Assembly: GCA_947034885.2 (NCBI GenBank)
Contig: OX344751.2
Span: 41,693,082 to 41,757,081, forward strand
Direction: 5' to 3'
Source of the DNA: Thuidium tamariscinum
Taxonomy: Eukaryota > Streptophyta > Bryopsida > Hypnales > Thuidiaceae
Length of the DNA: 64,000 bases
Shown here: positions 12,541 to 25,339 of the stretch, piece after piece
Layout of the letters: each line of letters opens with the position of its first letter
How positions within the stretch are numbered: position 1 is the stretch's first letter
The notes under the pieces: generated by a model
Seen by the model: only the letters and a program-made list of their open reading frames with translations
Database searches by the model: none
Told to the model about the DNA's origin: nothing
Made by a program: the position numbers and the translations under genes

Positions 12541-13226
12541 TGCCTGTAGTGAAATACACAAAAGTAAAGGTCGAACATATATTAGAAAAGATATGAATTT
12601 ATTAATTGTATTTCAGAAGGCACAGGTGTTTTGAACGGTGACAAATTAAGTAATGGATCGGAATTCCATCAATTTAACGAGATTGACTCGCAATCATTCC
12701 TTTTTGTTACTGGGAGTACTTTACTTGCTTGCTAGGCCTAATCGGATGGCTGATCATGGCTACTTGCACTTTGCATGCTCTTGTTCGTTCAAAAGGTAGT
12801 TCAGGAGGTTCAGGAATCAGTAGTGTCTTCTTTTAACAACTTTTTGACGATGAAGTTTTTCAAAGAGTTGTGTCACTTTGATATTTTTTCTTACACACAC
12901 ACGCTGGAATTTTTAATTTCAATCATACAAAACTGAAGAATGCTTTGTCTAGTATACATAGAATTAAAAATTGACTAAATTGAATATGTGAAAAAAAATT
13001 AGATATGTGTAAATTTTTGAAATTTAACAATTGTTATTTGTTGACAAATTAAGTATTATCCCAACCCTATTGAGAATTTGCCATTAATAATTTGAGGAAG
13101 ATACATTATGGACCCTTGGTTTTTGAGGGATTAAGGGTTGAATTTCAAGTTTGACGATTGAAATTCTAAACTGTTGGCATGATTTTTCTTTCTTAAGTAC
13201 AATTTGTCAAATGTTGGTCTTAATTT
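12541..13226. other. Gene-free stretch
   Basis: Composition returns to AT-rich; an (AC)5 run lies near 12892. Nothing else is supported. Confidence 0.55.
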
Positions 13227-13945
13227 GGGTGATTGCAAGAAACACTTGTACTATTTTGTGTCGCACATTGCATGCTGATCTGTTTTTTGGCTATAACTTT
13301 TGTGTTTTGACTCCAATTGACTCAAGATTTGTAGAGAAGGTACTCATAACTATCATAAATCTTGCATAATTTTTTCATAATTTTCAAAAATAATTTACTA
13401 ACCAAAAATAGACCCCAATTGGATGTCACATTTGGTAGTTTAGGGTTTTTTAGTACTACATATGGAGTACCTTTTTTGAATGATTTTGAGATGAAATTTG
13501 GATGAGATGGTTTTCTAGTAGACTTCTAGCTCTCCAAGGAAGGATTTTCAAAAATAGTTAATTTTATATGGTGTGGAGGTCTATAAAGTGAGATCCCTTC
13601 TGCTTGTATTTTGAAGCATATAAAATATTACTTTGGTGGGTTTTTTGGTGAATGACCATCTCCATAAAGTTGTTGCAAATGGTTACTTTTTATTTTTTGA
13701 AAATTATTATTTTTATTATTTTTTCCTAATTAAAACATGAAGGTATGTATTTTCTTTAGGTTTGGCACTTTTCAAGTTCTCCTACTAAGACAATTTTTAT
13801 GTACAATTTCTTCTATAGGTACCTTCATCTTAAAGGTGTATGCATAAGTTATATTTTGAAAAAAAATTAATTTTATAATTTTAAAATACTCCCCAAAAAA
13901 TCAGCCAAATGCAACCAAATCGGCAGGTGTTTCTTGCAATCACCC
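13227..13945. mobile_element. GGGTGATTGCAAGAAACAC-family element, copy 1
   Basis: The left end GGGTGATTGCAAGAAACAC is mirrored by GGTGTTTCTTGCAATCACCC at the right, nearly perfect. The 719-bp length and interior match the copy at 28026-28738. Flanking AATTT and ATTTA share ATTT, so the target duplication is short or unclear. No transposase is present. Confidence 0.75.
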
Positions 13946-14820
13946 ATTTATAATTTTTAACTTTGGATTTCATTCTAAAGGCTTTTTTTGATTGTCTATT
14001 GTCAAAATTTGAGTTTTTTTATATCTCTTTAAAGTACTTTTGGATCATATGCTTTAAGATGATAGTTTGTAATTTAAAGTTCTTAGAATTATAAACAAGC
14101 AAAAAGTTAGAAATACATTTGATTCCATCTAAGACACCTTAAGATATAGACAAGCAAAATTACAAAGAGTCTACAAGTGCTACTTAATCAAATGACCAAT
14201 CTATGCACATTTCTTAAAATCAATATTTAGTACCTATTCTTAAAGAAACAATTTTGGAACATCTAGCTACAAAAATAACTTTTGCATACCATATCCAAAG
14301 GTACATTCTTTACAAATTGAAATCTCTTATTATTTGCCAACAACAAATCTAAAATTTCATCCCTCTAGTACTAGAAAAAGATAGTTGGCTTCCAATGAAG
14401 ACCCTCTTAGAAATCTAATTCTACTTGTATTCATAAAGAATTTGGATTTTGACCAAATCCTTTGTTCTAAGCAAGAAGTGTGGAAGTGTAAAAGGATGAG
14501 ATTTCATGTGATGATGTATTTCTAAAGTTTCAAGACAACTATCATCTTGATCAACCTTATTAATAACACCAAGCCAATCACTATAGAAATCAATTACTCT
14601 GCAAGTTACTCATTTTGGTATAGTATGAATCGCTTGCTTACAAAAACTGATGAACCCTCGTTGGAGATCAAACTACCCACAAGACCTTTTTTGTTCATAC
14701 AAAATTCCAAGGATGGATATTTGTACTTCTCTTACCTACATTGAAGAATTTTCTTTTATCCATCCAACATGTAGTGTCTCCAATGTTGCCTTCAAGGATT
14801 GAATGTAATTTCTCCATATG
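13946..14820. other. Gene-free stretch
   Basis: AT-rich with no supported gene. Confidence 0.55.
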
Positions 14821-15095
14821 TAAGGTAGGTACACCCAAAATGGCACCTGACCTTAAAGCGCCCTGTACAACGTGCATACATTTTCAAAATCAGTCATGTA
14901 CCCAGATTGTAGATGGCACTTTCAGGAACAGACTTTGATTGTTAATAACTTTTGCATACGGTATCCAAATCCACTATTCTTTGGTGCGTTGGAATATGCT
15001 TTCACTCACCAACAAGACTGTAAAAATCTAAACAACATAACAATAGGAAGTAGGCACAGTATGAAAAACTGGCACTTTTGGGTGTATCTACCTTA
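14821..15095. mobile_element. TA-flanked MITE with AGGTAGGTACACCC ends, copy 1
   Basis: The left end TAAGGTAGGTACACCCAAAA is mirrored by TTTTGGGTGTATCTACCTTA at the right. A TA at each edge fits a TA target duplication. Body shared with 40150-40418 and 53753-54029 (CATACTGTGCCTA on the opposite strand, AACTTTTGCATAC). Confidence 0.8.
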
Positions 15096-15441
15096 ACCCT
15101 TAAATGATGCAAGCGCCGTTTTTTGGTCGATGAAGGACTCCAGAATAGGCTACAAAATAGAAAAACGAAGCTTTTCATGCAATTTTTTTCTGGTATCAAA
15201 CCTAAGACTACATGCCACGATGTAGTGCAGAAATTAGCTTGCATTAATGTACTCATTACTTTACGGAAGACTAGATTCTCTTAGCATGTCATGAAGGTTT
15301 CATTGCCTAGCTCAAAATTTGAGTTGCTCGCTAAATTCTACGTCCAAAAATAGGGACTTTCTCCTATGGTCTTTCCTCGACTAATCTCTGTTCACAGCCC
15401 GCTGCTCCCCCACGGTGACCCGCCCGTCGTTTAGGGGTTAA
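15093..15441. mobile_element. TTAA-flanked element, 349 bp
   Basis: The left end TTAACCCTTAAATGATG is mirrored by CGTCGTTTAGGGGTTAA at the right (10 of 13 positions inside the TTAA). Its left TTAA overlaps the last bases of the adjacent MITE. No coding content. Confidence 0.6.
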
Positions 15442-16029
15442 TGATGGAAGTGAAAGATTTAAGAAATTCAATCAGCGTAGGCAATTCCAACTCTGAAAAC
15501 CTCAGAAATTCTTTTCCATTTCCAAGACAACATGGAAGTGTGCATTGACTACTTCCTTTGTCACCTACTCTCAGTATGATAAAGCACCCCAAATGTCACG
15601 GAGAAGAACTAGTCCCTTCATTGAGTGACTGCCATGTGTACAGAAACTTTGTGGTTGCTCCAAAGAATGAGGACCAAACCCTAAGCTTCCACCCTGCCCA
15701 CTTGCTCACCTGCTGCCCCATTCACAAGCCTCCAAGCGGCAGCGCAAGGACAAGCCACTTGGCGACTGCCCGGAATCCCCTGTCGCGCCCGCCTGCCTGG
15801 AGCCTCGCACTCACCAACCTTTCCGTCCTTCGATGGCCAAGTCCCTGACAAACACACTATTGCATTGCCAAATCCGCAATCCCATCGCCATCCCAAACAC
15901 GTATCTGTCCCATTCGAGTCATTGAGGCTATTCTCGAATCTCGTAACCTGTTTTCCGAGGTGGGTTTCTGCTCCTTCAGCTCCTGTGGTGAGAACAATGC
16001 TGTCAGTTTTGTTTGTGGGTGTGAGCTTG
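15442..16029 (+). promoter_or_regulatory. Sucrose synthase upstream region
   Basis: The sequence becomes markedly more GC-rich from about 15400, with pyrimidine-rich CCCTGCCC/CTGCTGCCCC stretches, as expected at a promoter and 5' leader. The 96-codon open frame at 15558 shows no family resemblance and is not called. No convincing TATA box could be fixed, so the transcription start is unknown. Confidence 0.45.
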
Positions 16030-16880
16030 GATCGCCATTGTTGATCAATTTTGAAGTGAATTGGCTTAGGAAGGAGCTCATGAGTAGCTCGGGCATGTGC
16101 TGAGTGAGAGAATTGGATGAGGAGTGCCCTACTTCTGTATTGAATTCGGAATTTTAGTTCAGATGAAGGACCTCATTAAGAAATGGTATCTACTGTTTTT
16201 CACTAAATTTTGTCTGAATTGGACCTTGGAGTAGTGTTTGTTGGGTGATTTTAGGCACGTAGGTGAGCTCGGTTTGGAATTCTGCGGTGTTTACGTGAAG
16301 TTCATTTTATTCTTGAGTCAGGCAATGAAGGATGCTCGCCATTGTTTGCAAATTTTGAAGTGAATTGGCGTAGATAGGGGTTTATGAGCTGCTCCGACAT
16401 GTTTTAAGTGAGAGTGTTGGAAGAATGGTTGCCCTACTTCACGATTGAGTTCAGTTGTAGGACCTCTCTCAGAAATGGTATCCACTGGTTTTCGAAATTT
16501 TTTGTCTGATCCTGACCTTGTAGTGGTGCTTGGGGAGGTGATTCTAGGTATTTGAGAGTTATTGATAGAGTATTGCTTGTAATTGAGTTTATGGTTGTAA
16601 GCTTGGTTTGAAATTTTGGGGTGTTAATCTGGAGGTTTTCTCTAGGCAATGAAGTACGCTCGTCATTAATTGCAAATTTTGAAGTGATTTGGGGTTTATG
16701 AGTCGCCAGTGCATGTGTTGAGTAAGAGAATTGGAAGAATGGTGCTATACTTCAAGATTGAACTCGGATGTAGGACCACATTCATAAATGGAATCCACTC
16801 AATTTTTGCAATGTTTGATCCGAATCTGACATTGTAGCATTGTTTGTGTAGGTGATTCTAGGTATTTTGGTTGTACTGAC
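16030..16880. repeat. Three degenerate tandem repeats of ~220-325 bp before sucrose synthase
   Basis: Units start at about 16030, 16335 and 16659, the third cut short. Each carries, in order: CGCCATT-GTTGCAAATTTTGAAGTGAATTGG, GAGTGAGAGAATTGGA, CCCTACTTC, TGTAGGACC, AAATGGTATCCACT, GTCTGATC and GTGATTCTAGGTA-like blocks. The array ends about 50 bp before the ATG, so at least part should be transcribed leader. Confidence 0.85.
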
Positions 16881-16929
16881 ATCAAATTGGTCGTGGGCAA
16901 GGAATTAGTATTTTGAAAAAGCGGAAAGG

Positions 16930-19900
16930 ATGGAAAACGATACTGTGCCCAGAGTGGGAACACTCTCTCGCATAACCAGTATGCACAATTTGGTCCAAGT
17001 CTCTCTGGAAGATGATCGCGAAGAAAATCTCCGCCTGCTTTCCCAGTAAGTCGTTGCAAATTACTCGATAGACCTGAATTTCATGGGTTTTTGCATCTCA
17101 CTTATTTGGGTTTTCTATTTCAGCAGCGAAATTCTGTCGTTTGTTTCCAAATCCAGCCCCGTCTCATGATGCTGTCTCAAAGTACTAGGCCCATCATTGA
17201 GATTTCAAATTGTGCTTGATCTTATGATCACATTTACGAAATTGCCTCCGATCTTGGAGCACGACTACCGAACTCTAATGGATTCTTCTTTCCTTAGCTA
17301 TGAAGTTCTTGCTTAGAAAGTGGGTGAGGACTCGCCATTACCGTTAGTCGAGGGTGACAAATTTGGCATTATTACGTTCGAACTTGTGCCATGCGTTCAG
17401 TGAACTATTTCCCTATTATGCTGGTTTTGTACAAAGTGATGTGGCGTCGTAGATTTTGTGGGGAGTCCTACAAGTGCTCTGCGTGAGAATCACTGAATGT
17501 GGGATGAATATGGACTAGGAAACGACTTGGTGCCAGTTATGAAAAATTATTTTGGAGGTGGTGAAAGAGATTCTAACCGGAAAGCCGTAGCCTCTGTTGC
17601 CCTTACTAGAATATTGATCTGCAAACTCCATGACCTAATCTACATTTATTAGCACATAGATTAGGCGTGTAGAGTGAAGGGGGTCCAGATTAATAATCCG
17701 AGGTGTTATAGAATCGCAGCCAAAGAACGGTCATTTCTGCAACCGCATCATGTCATGGACGAGCTGAACAAGGTTGCAAAGGAGAGTGGATCGTCGAAGA
17801 TAATGGATGGCGCCCTGGCTCAAATCTTTTCCAAATGTCAGGTACTGATCTAACATTTAATGTTCAATCTCCAGGACAATACAGCGTAAGTTCAAGAAGA
17901 ATGATTTTGTAACGAAAGGTTTACATCTTATTTTCTGAGCGCTCTTTTGGACTACAGAGGACCTGGAGGAGGATACCCAGTATACTGCAGGGTGTCTTCC
18001 TCCAAGTCTGATGCTTTGAAGACCCCGCAGGTGAGTCTCAACTTGAGTCTCTTTGTGAAGGAGTCGCATAAGTCACTAATCCTACAGAGATGAGTTTAGT
18101 ATATGAATGAGTATAGTTTCTGATAAGATTGAAATAGACACGAAGCTGTGTTAGCTGTCATGCTTAGATCTAATCATTTTAAACTGCGAGTTGATCTGAT
18201 GATTTATTGGGATGAGAATTGAAACATCTGCTGTACGTGATTGTTGCAGGAAGCCTTCGTGTTGACTCCCTGGGTGGGTCTAGCGCTACGACCGAAGCCT
18301 GGAGTGTGGGAATATTTGCGAATCAACGTGGATGAAATGGTGGTGGAGGAGCTTACCGTCTCTGAGTACCTGTCGTACAAGGAGTGTCTGGTTGATAATA
18401 ATAAGTGCGTTTCCAGCGACCAATCATGTGATTATTCAGCTTGTGAACGAATTTTCTGGATCCAGAACGCTGTGCTGTCAACAGTTGCACGTTAGAGTTG
18501 TTTTTGTCTTGCATCCAAAAATTCTTATTGGTGGAATGTGTTAGATATCTGTCTCAAGCCTGTCAGTTCTTGATCGATTACCTACGACATATTCTGAAAG
18601 TAATCTTCTAAGAAGGTCTGCAGTAAGCCATGTGTGAGTATAGGATTGAGAATAACAGAAGCGCAATTCTATACCTTATGTGCACCCCTGAAATTTGAAT
18701 TTGTCCATAGGTGTGGTGATCACTTTGTGTTGGAGTTGGATCTGGAGCCCTTCAATGCAGGCTTTCCTCGCATGACGAGGCCGTCGTCTATTGGAAATGG
18801 CGTCCAGTTTCTCAATCGGCATCTTTCTTCGAGGTTACTCCGGGACAGAGATAGCATGGAGCCACTGGTCGAATTCATGCGCCTTCATAAATACAAAGGA
18901 CAGGTGAGTTAATCAGCTGGCCGTCTCTGAGCCAAATTTTTATTGCAATGAGAAAAAATTCCACGTAGAGCTTGAAAAAACTATAATGTAAATATATAAA
19001 ACAGTCGTATTTGGAAGCATGCCTAGAACTGACACTACCCATAGCTGGTGAAATGTCTGGGTGATGATATGTAGAACACCTTTATATAAAGGAGGCTTCT
19101 ATTTGAAGTAGAAGTTTGAGGGGGGTGGGGTGGGGGGGCGTCATTTCTGATTGTTTTTGTCAGTTGCCAGAACATTTGAGTGAACACACCCACGCAGTTG
19201 GCATAAGCAGGAATCCCTTGCACATGAAAAGGAATCCTTAACAACTTCTTTTGTTTAGTTGAGTTCAATTTGAAAAATTGAGAGCTGCTCAAGCCAGTGA
19301 GCCATTGTATTCACATGTGGAAAGTACGTCAGAGGTTTAGTTTTCCTTCATTTTCTACAGCTTGGCATTATTTTCTACTAAATATTTTTGAGTTGGCATT
19401 ATTCTCAAAAAATGCCATGCCATTCCCAACTCCTGACATTGCCGGTTCACCTGAACTTATGTTGGGGAGTATAATTGAGTGCAGACATTGTTGCTGAATG
19501 AGCGGGTTGCAAATATCGTCAAGCTTCGATCTGCCCTTATAAAAGCCGAGGAAGTGTTGGGCAAACTTTCTAAAGACCAGCCGTTCACGGATTTCGCCAC
19601 AAAGTATATTCTTATATTTCAATTTTACTTTCGGGAGCACTGTTTCATGCTTACTTGCTCCCCTTTTCTTATTACATTCCAACACCGTAAATTATTCTTA
19701 TTTCAACCCTTACAGATATAAAAGCCGTCGCATTTGACCACTGGGGCACTTAGGGTTTAAGTATTCACTGGACTTCTGAGAGGTTTTCAAAGTCTTGTTT
19801 CTTAAGACGTTACCTCTTTACGACGATAAAAGTAGTGTTCAATTGAAATTGATGTTTTGGGAGATTCTGTACTATCCGCAGTTGGTTTTCAAAACACGGC

Positions 19901-22900
19901 ATATCATGGAATCTCAAGTGAGATTTTCCTGTTGCTTTCTTGTGGTTCACAATAAAATAGGTTGGAAGAACTAGGATTGGAGAAAGGCTGGGGTGATACA
20001 GCTGGGCGCGTGCTGGAAATGATTCACTTGTTGCTGGACCTTCTGCAAGCTCCTGATCCTGAAACGCTTGAAAAGTTTCTGGCCCGGATTCCAATGATAT
20101 TTAGTGTGGCTATTATTTCACCACACGGATACTTCGGACAAGCCGACGTGCTAGGAATGCCTGACACAGGGGGACAAGTAAGTTTTTTTATTGGCGTCAT
20201 GTGGAAGACTTGTGGAAGATCAGTGTTTTGGATGAAGTCTTTAGAAGTACTTTTCAATGATGCTTGTGCAAAACTGTACGCACTATCTTGGGGTCACCTT
20301 AGTCATATTGAAGCAACAAGCCTAAAGTCTGAGCCATCGTGAAATCTGATTATTTTCAAATACATTTAACATGCCACGCAAGAGCCATAGGATGCCACCT
20401 CTTCATTGTTATTTTGTCTTGTGTAAAGTTGACATTGAACGAACCGAAGAATAAAGATTTGTGCAGAAATTGAGTTGTGGAATTTCTTATTGTATCAAGC
20501 TTGCTGTGCAATCTTAAGTGTCCCTTACTTTATGCCAGATAGCAATACTAATCACACGGAGAATGGGTTTGGAGTAGGTTGTGTACATATTGGACCAGGT
20601 TCGAGCAATGGAAAAGGAGATGCTCAAGAATATTAAGCAGCAAGGCCTGGATATCCAACCTCAGATTGTAGTGGTAAATGAATTGTTGAATTGTTGAATG
20701 TCCATGATCTTATTTTATGGAATTAGTGGCCCACAACATGTGGGATTTGGCAGTAGGGGTTCTATTAGGGTGTCAGAGACGAGTCTTGCGTTCTGCAATA
20801 AGTGGCAATTCGCAAATGAGACTAGAGCGTTTTGACGACAAGCCTGGTAATTTTCATAAGGATTTGGGGCTCAGAATCACATAGGTCGTAAAATGTATAT
20901 AAAGAAATGAATCTTGCCATTGCAGACTCACTCCCCATAATTTTAGTGCAGAGTTTTACAGTAAAGTTGAATGTTTGGTTGGCTACTGAAATGGCTTTCT
21001 GATTTTCTTGTCTGATTTTCTGTTCAGGTAACTCGTCTAATTCCAAATGCAAATGGAACTACATGTAACCAACGGATTGAAAAGTTAGAAGGTACACAGT
21101 ACTCTCGGATCCTGCGCGTGCCATTCAGGAATGAGGATGGTATTCTACATAATTGGATTTCTCGGTTTGATGTTTATCCATTTTTGGAAAACTTTGTTCA
21201 GGTAAATCACATGACCACAAAGCCTTAATGATTGCACTACTGAATTCAATCATCTTTTCATGACTTCGTCCGTAATTTTGTCATGACTTTTGGAAGAATG
21301 TCTTAAAGTTTTCCTGTCTACGTTATATACTGAGTTGTGGTGCTCGTGATGGTATCGACCAGGATGTCGCACAGGAACTCACAGAAGAGCTTTCTGGAGT
21401 TCCAGATTTTATCATTGGAAATTACACTGATGGAAATCTTGTCGCTTCTCTGTTATGTCATCGACTTGGTGTCACCCAGGTTCGTGAGAACACAAATTGC
21501 ACTTTGTTTATGATATTCAGGATCTGAGGGTAAGAAAATGTTGAAAGTTCTGAAAAGGAGATGTGATTCCTACAAAGGATGAAATACTTATGTTAAATAC
21601 AATTTTTTCATTTGGTTTTAGAAATTATGGCATTCTAAGATTGTTAAATAGGATTTGGGGAATTTTTTAATTAATGAATATTGCACTAAGGATTGCACAT
21701 GGATTATATGGAAAGAGACATACAATGCTATTTGGGGTGAAGGCACTTAAGGCTTGCCGCTAGTCTTAGGACGCAGTATTTTTAGGAAGAAACGCTTAGC
21801 CAATGTATGTTTTCTAATGGGTGTTCTATTTGGGTGGTTTCAGTGTAACATAGCTCATGCGCTTGAGAAAACAAAGTACCCAGATTCAGACATCTACTGG
21901 GAGAAATTTGATGAAAAGTATCACTTTTCTTGCCAGTTCACTGCCGACTTAATCGCAATGAATCAGGCCGACTTTATCATCACCAGTACATATCAAGAGA
22001 TTGCGGGCAGGTAGGTTTTATCTCAATTGTTGATCAATTTGGTTAGAAACGTGCAACAAGTTTTCATCAACATTTAATTGCATCAAGATCTTAAGAAGAG
22101 ATTATAACATTTAATTACTGTTAATGCAATTGCTTGTTCTGTAGTTAACCAAAACTTTAGTTGCTATAAGAACCACAGATGAAGCGAATCTTCCCTTTGA
22201 TTCTTACGGTGACACTGGTCATACGGAGGCCTCTGTACAATGAGTTTGATTTTAGGGAGACCCTTTATATGATGTTGTATGAAAGTATTTGAACTAGTCT
22301 AGTTTTGTTGAAACGTCCGAATCAGATCTGCTTTCATTATTTGTTTTCATTCCATAATTGATTTATGCATTCGTTGTGGCTTAGGGTGTTAAGGTTTTTA
22401 ATGATTCAGGAGTTGATTGAATTGGAATCGTGGTGAAGTGATAATGTCCACTCATTGATTGATGGTGTTGGATGTCAGTGCGGACACGGTGGGGCAGTAT
22501 GAAAGCCATGTAGCATTTTCTCTGCCTGGCTTGTACCGGGTGGTGAATGGTATTGATGTGTTTGACCCAAAATTCAACATTGTATCACCTGGTGCTGACA
22601 CAACTGTCTACTTCCCCTTCACCGACAAGGAGAGACGTTTAACGGATCTGCATGAACGTATTAACAAGCTCTTGTATGATCCTGAACAAACTGCTGAGCA
22701 TGTGTAAGTACTTTTTTCTTACCTGCATTCTTCTTTTAGTTTATTTCTTCCGAAGAGAGTTCACAGCAGTTACTTATATTTAAACATCTTTGTTATATCT
22801 TTACCTTGAAGTATCAAAATGGCCAAAAGCGTCTGCTTCAAAATCTGTAGGAATTGAAATAAATCATGCAAGAAGTTTCAAGGAATTTGACAAATCGTTT

Positions 22901-25339
22901 CATTCGAAAGATGAAAATATGGCATTATTCTTAATGTTAAGGTAATCGGAACTGGATTCCTATTGTGCTCATGTTGATTTAAAGTTAGATTTATGTTAAT
23001 ATACTTCATGATGCAAATGGTATTAAGTTGGCACTCATTTTGAACTAATATCTTATTAAAATAGCTTATCATTAAGACTTTATTTATTAATAGGGGGTAT
23101 CAGACCTCCGTAATCTGCAACTCAAATTGCGTTCTTCTTTCTTCGAAGTACTAGCCTCCTAGCAGAGAGGTTTGAAATGAGTTTGTGGAAGCAGACTTCT
23201 TCTACGGTCCTAACGTGGGATCTTTTGAGATGTCTGTAATGCAAATTGTCGGCTTTGCTGATAAGTGTGCTCAACATCTGTAAGTGTAGTGGAACCTTGA
23301 AGAACAAAAACAAGCCCATCCTCTTCTCAATGGCACGCCTTGACCAAGTGAAGAACATCAGCGGCCTTGTGGAAATGTTTGCCAAAAACTCGCGGCTCCG
23401 GGAGCTCGTGAACCTGGTGGTGGTGGCAGGCAACATCAAGAAAGAGAAATCCAAGGACCGTGAGGAAATGGCGGAGATCGACAAGATGCACAATTTGATG
23501 AAAGAATACAAGCTGGATGGGGACTTCCGATGGCTGTGTGCTCAGACAGACAGGGTTCTCAATGGCGAGCTCTACCGTTGCATTGCGGATTCCAATGGTG
23601 CCTTTGTCCAGCCAGCGCTATATGAAGGCTTTGGACTGACTGTCATTGAGGCCATGACGTGTGGCCTACCTACGTTTGCAACTTGCCATGGAGGGCCCAA
23701 GGAGATTGTAGAGAATGAGAAATCTGGGTTTCACATTGATCCCTATCAAGGGGATGATGCCAGTAAGATTATGGCGGACTTCTTTGATAAGTGTACCAAG
23801 GAGGAGGGTTACTGGAGGAAATTCTCGGATGAAGGTCTCGAGCGAATTCGTACCAAGTATGTCAACATTCTAACTCACGTCTGACTTTGAATGGATACTA
23901 CTGTTTGCATTCTTACAGTAAGACCTCTTCACACCTATTATCGTCACTAAGTGCATCTAAGCATAGTTACTATTATTAATCATACATTATTTTTATTAGA
24001 TTTTATTGATAATATTGGTAATTAAAAGAGAATTTTAATGCACTTCAACATATATTATTTGGACACCATATGAATAAATTATGAGTTTTCAAAGTACTGT
24101 TTCTAGGTGTACCGAAAACCAAGAGTAGGCTCTCGTGGACTTCATGTTGTGTACATCTTTTGTAATCAGTATCTAGTTTTGTGTTTCATTTTGGTCTAAA
24201 TGTAGGTGCCGCTTTGGAGGTAGTGTTAGTTACAGGTGTAGGTATCTTAATATGATCTCCTTTTTAACAATGCAAATTTATCTCACTTGCATGGGCTGTA
24301 ACACACTTGCCCCGCATTTAAACAATGTCAAAGTCTCTTTTTAGGACCTTAGAAAGTCTGATTAAAGAGGTCAGGTTGTACAGAAGTACTCCACAGAGTT
24401 CGTGCATCTTGTCTTGTAACTGGTCTCACACTTGCCTTGTTATTGTTCTGAAGGTATACGTGGGAGATTTATGCCGAGCGGTTGCTGACACTCTCAAGAG
24501 TGTACGGCTTCTGGAAGTACGTGTCCAAGCTAGGAAGGCGTGAAACTAGGCGGTATCTCGAAATGTTCTACATCCTAAAATTCAGAGAATTGGTAAGCAA
24601 TAAAAATCACTCACACTGGGCTATATAACCTTCAAGGACTCGGAGGTTCTAGAAGGTTATACAGACATAATTCTAAGTTGTTCCCTTGAATGAAGGACGT
24701 CCAAAAGTGTACTTTTTTCTTCGTAAGAGAGATCACATTGAACTTAAATTTACAGATTATAATCCTCTCCCTCTCGACCAAAGAAAAGTAGATACATCTG
24801 AGTCAACATTGCCTCATGGAGTAGATGATCGAGTCAACCGAGTATATTTGGGTTTTTTCTGTTTATGCACCAGTTAGTTTTGGTTGAAGTGGACCCCCTT
24901 TTTGAAGAGCATTTAAAAAGGTACATTGATTTATCCTATTAGTGCGTGTTACAAAATAAACTTAAACATGCTTATAACTTTTTACAAGGGGAGGAATAGT
25001 TTTACTAATGATATTTGATATTTTGATATTTTGATATGATTCTTCAACATGAATAGCATTGGTACACATACAATGAACAACCATAGACCTCCCTTTGTAA
25101 CAAGTTACAACCATGTGTACGTTCATTTTGTAATATGCACTAGTAGACCAAATCAGTGTAGTATTTTGTATTTCAGTTCATGTTTTCATTTCAGGATCAT
25201 TATTATAGAATCCAAATTCATGCCGTGGAGTTGTCACATGTTCATTACATGCATTGGATTTGTTTTTTTCCAGGTCAAGAGAGTGCCTGTTGCAAGTGAT
25301 GACAAGTCCTACCTCAAAGAGCAAGAGAAGAAAGTGTAG
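16930..25339 (+). CDS. SUS: Sucrose synthase, complete, 14 exons, 826 aa
   Basis: Reversibly cleaves sucrose with UDP to UDP-glucose and fructose, feeding cellulose, starch and glycolysis; family members are cytosolic or membrane-associated. Exons: 16930-17045, 17712-17841, 18250-18404, 18711-18903, 19485-19603, 19961-20177, 20578-20673, 21028-21201, 21363-21479, 21844-22010, 22479-22703, 23290-23856, 24454-24592, 25274-25339. All phases agree (2481 nt), and the length is typical of the family. The N-terminal SUS domain includes [10 protein letters not shown] and [13 protein letters not shown]. The GT-B catalytic part runs from about residue 285, with [28 protein letters not shown] and [13 protein letters not shown]586 and K591 lie in ARLDQVKN, and E682 and E690 form the E-x7-E motif in [17 protein letters not shown] (S17) fits the LxRxxS phosphorylation site seen near S15 of maize SUS. 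The ATG is the first one in frame with the conserved block [14 protein letters not shown] across intron 1. The C-terminal tail ([15 protein letters not shown]) is short. The 3' end of exon 1 and the start of exon 2 are the least certain junction. Confidence 0.95.

Noticed and set aside
15558-15848. 96-codon open frame in the GC-rich region before sucrose synthase
   Set aside because: No domain, overlaps an equally long antisense frame, and lies where a promoter and leader are expected.
17958-18030. Possible extra sucrose synthase exon ([15 protein letters not shown] reading)
   Set aside because: No acceptor gives this frame from exon 2, and joining exon 2 directly to 18250 reproduces the conserved family block.
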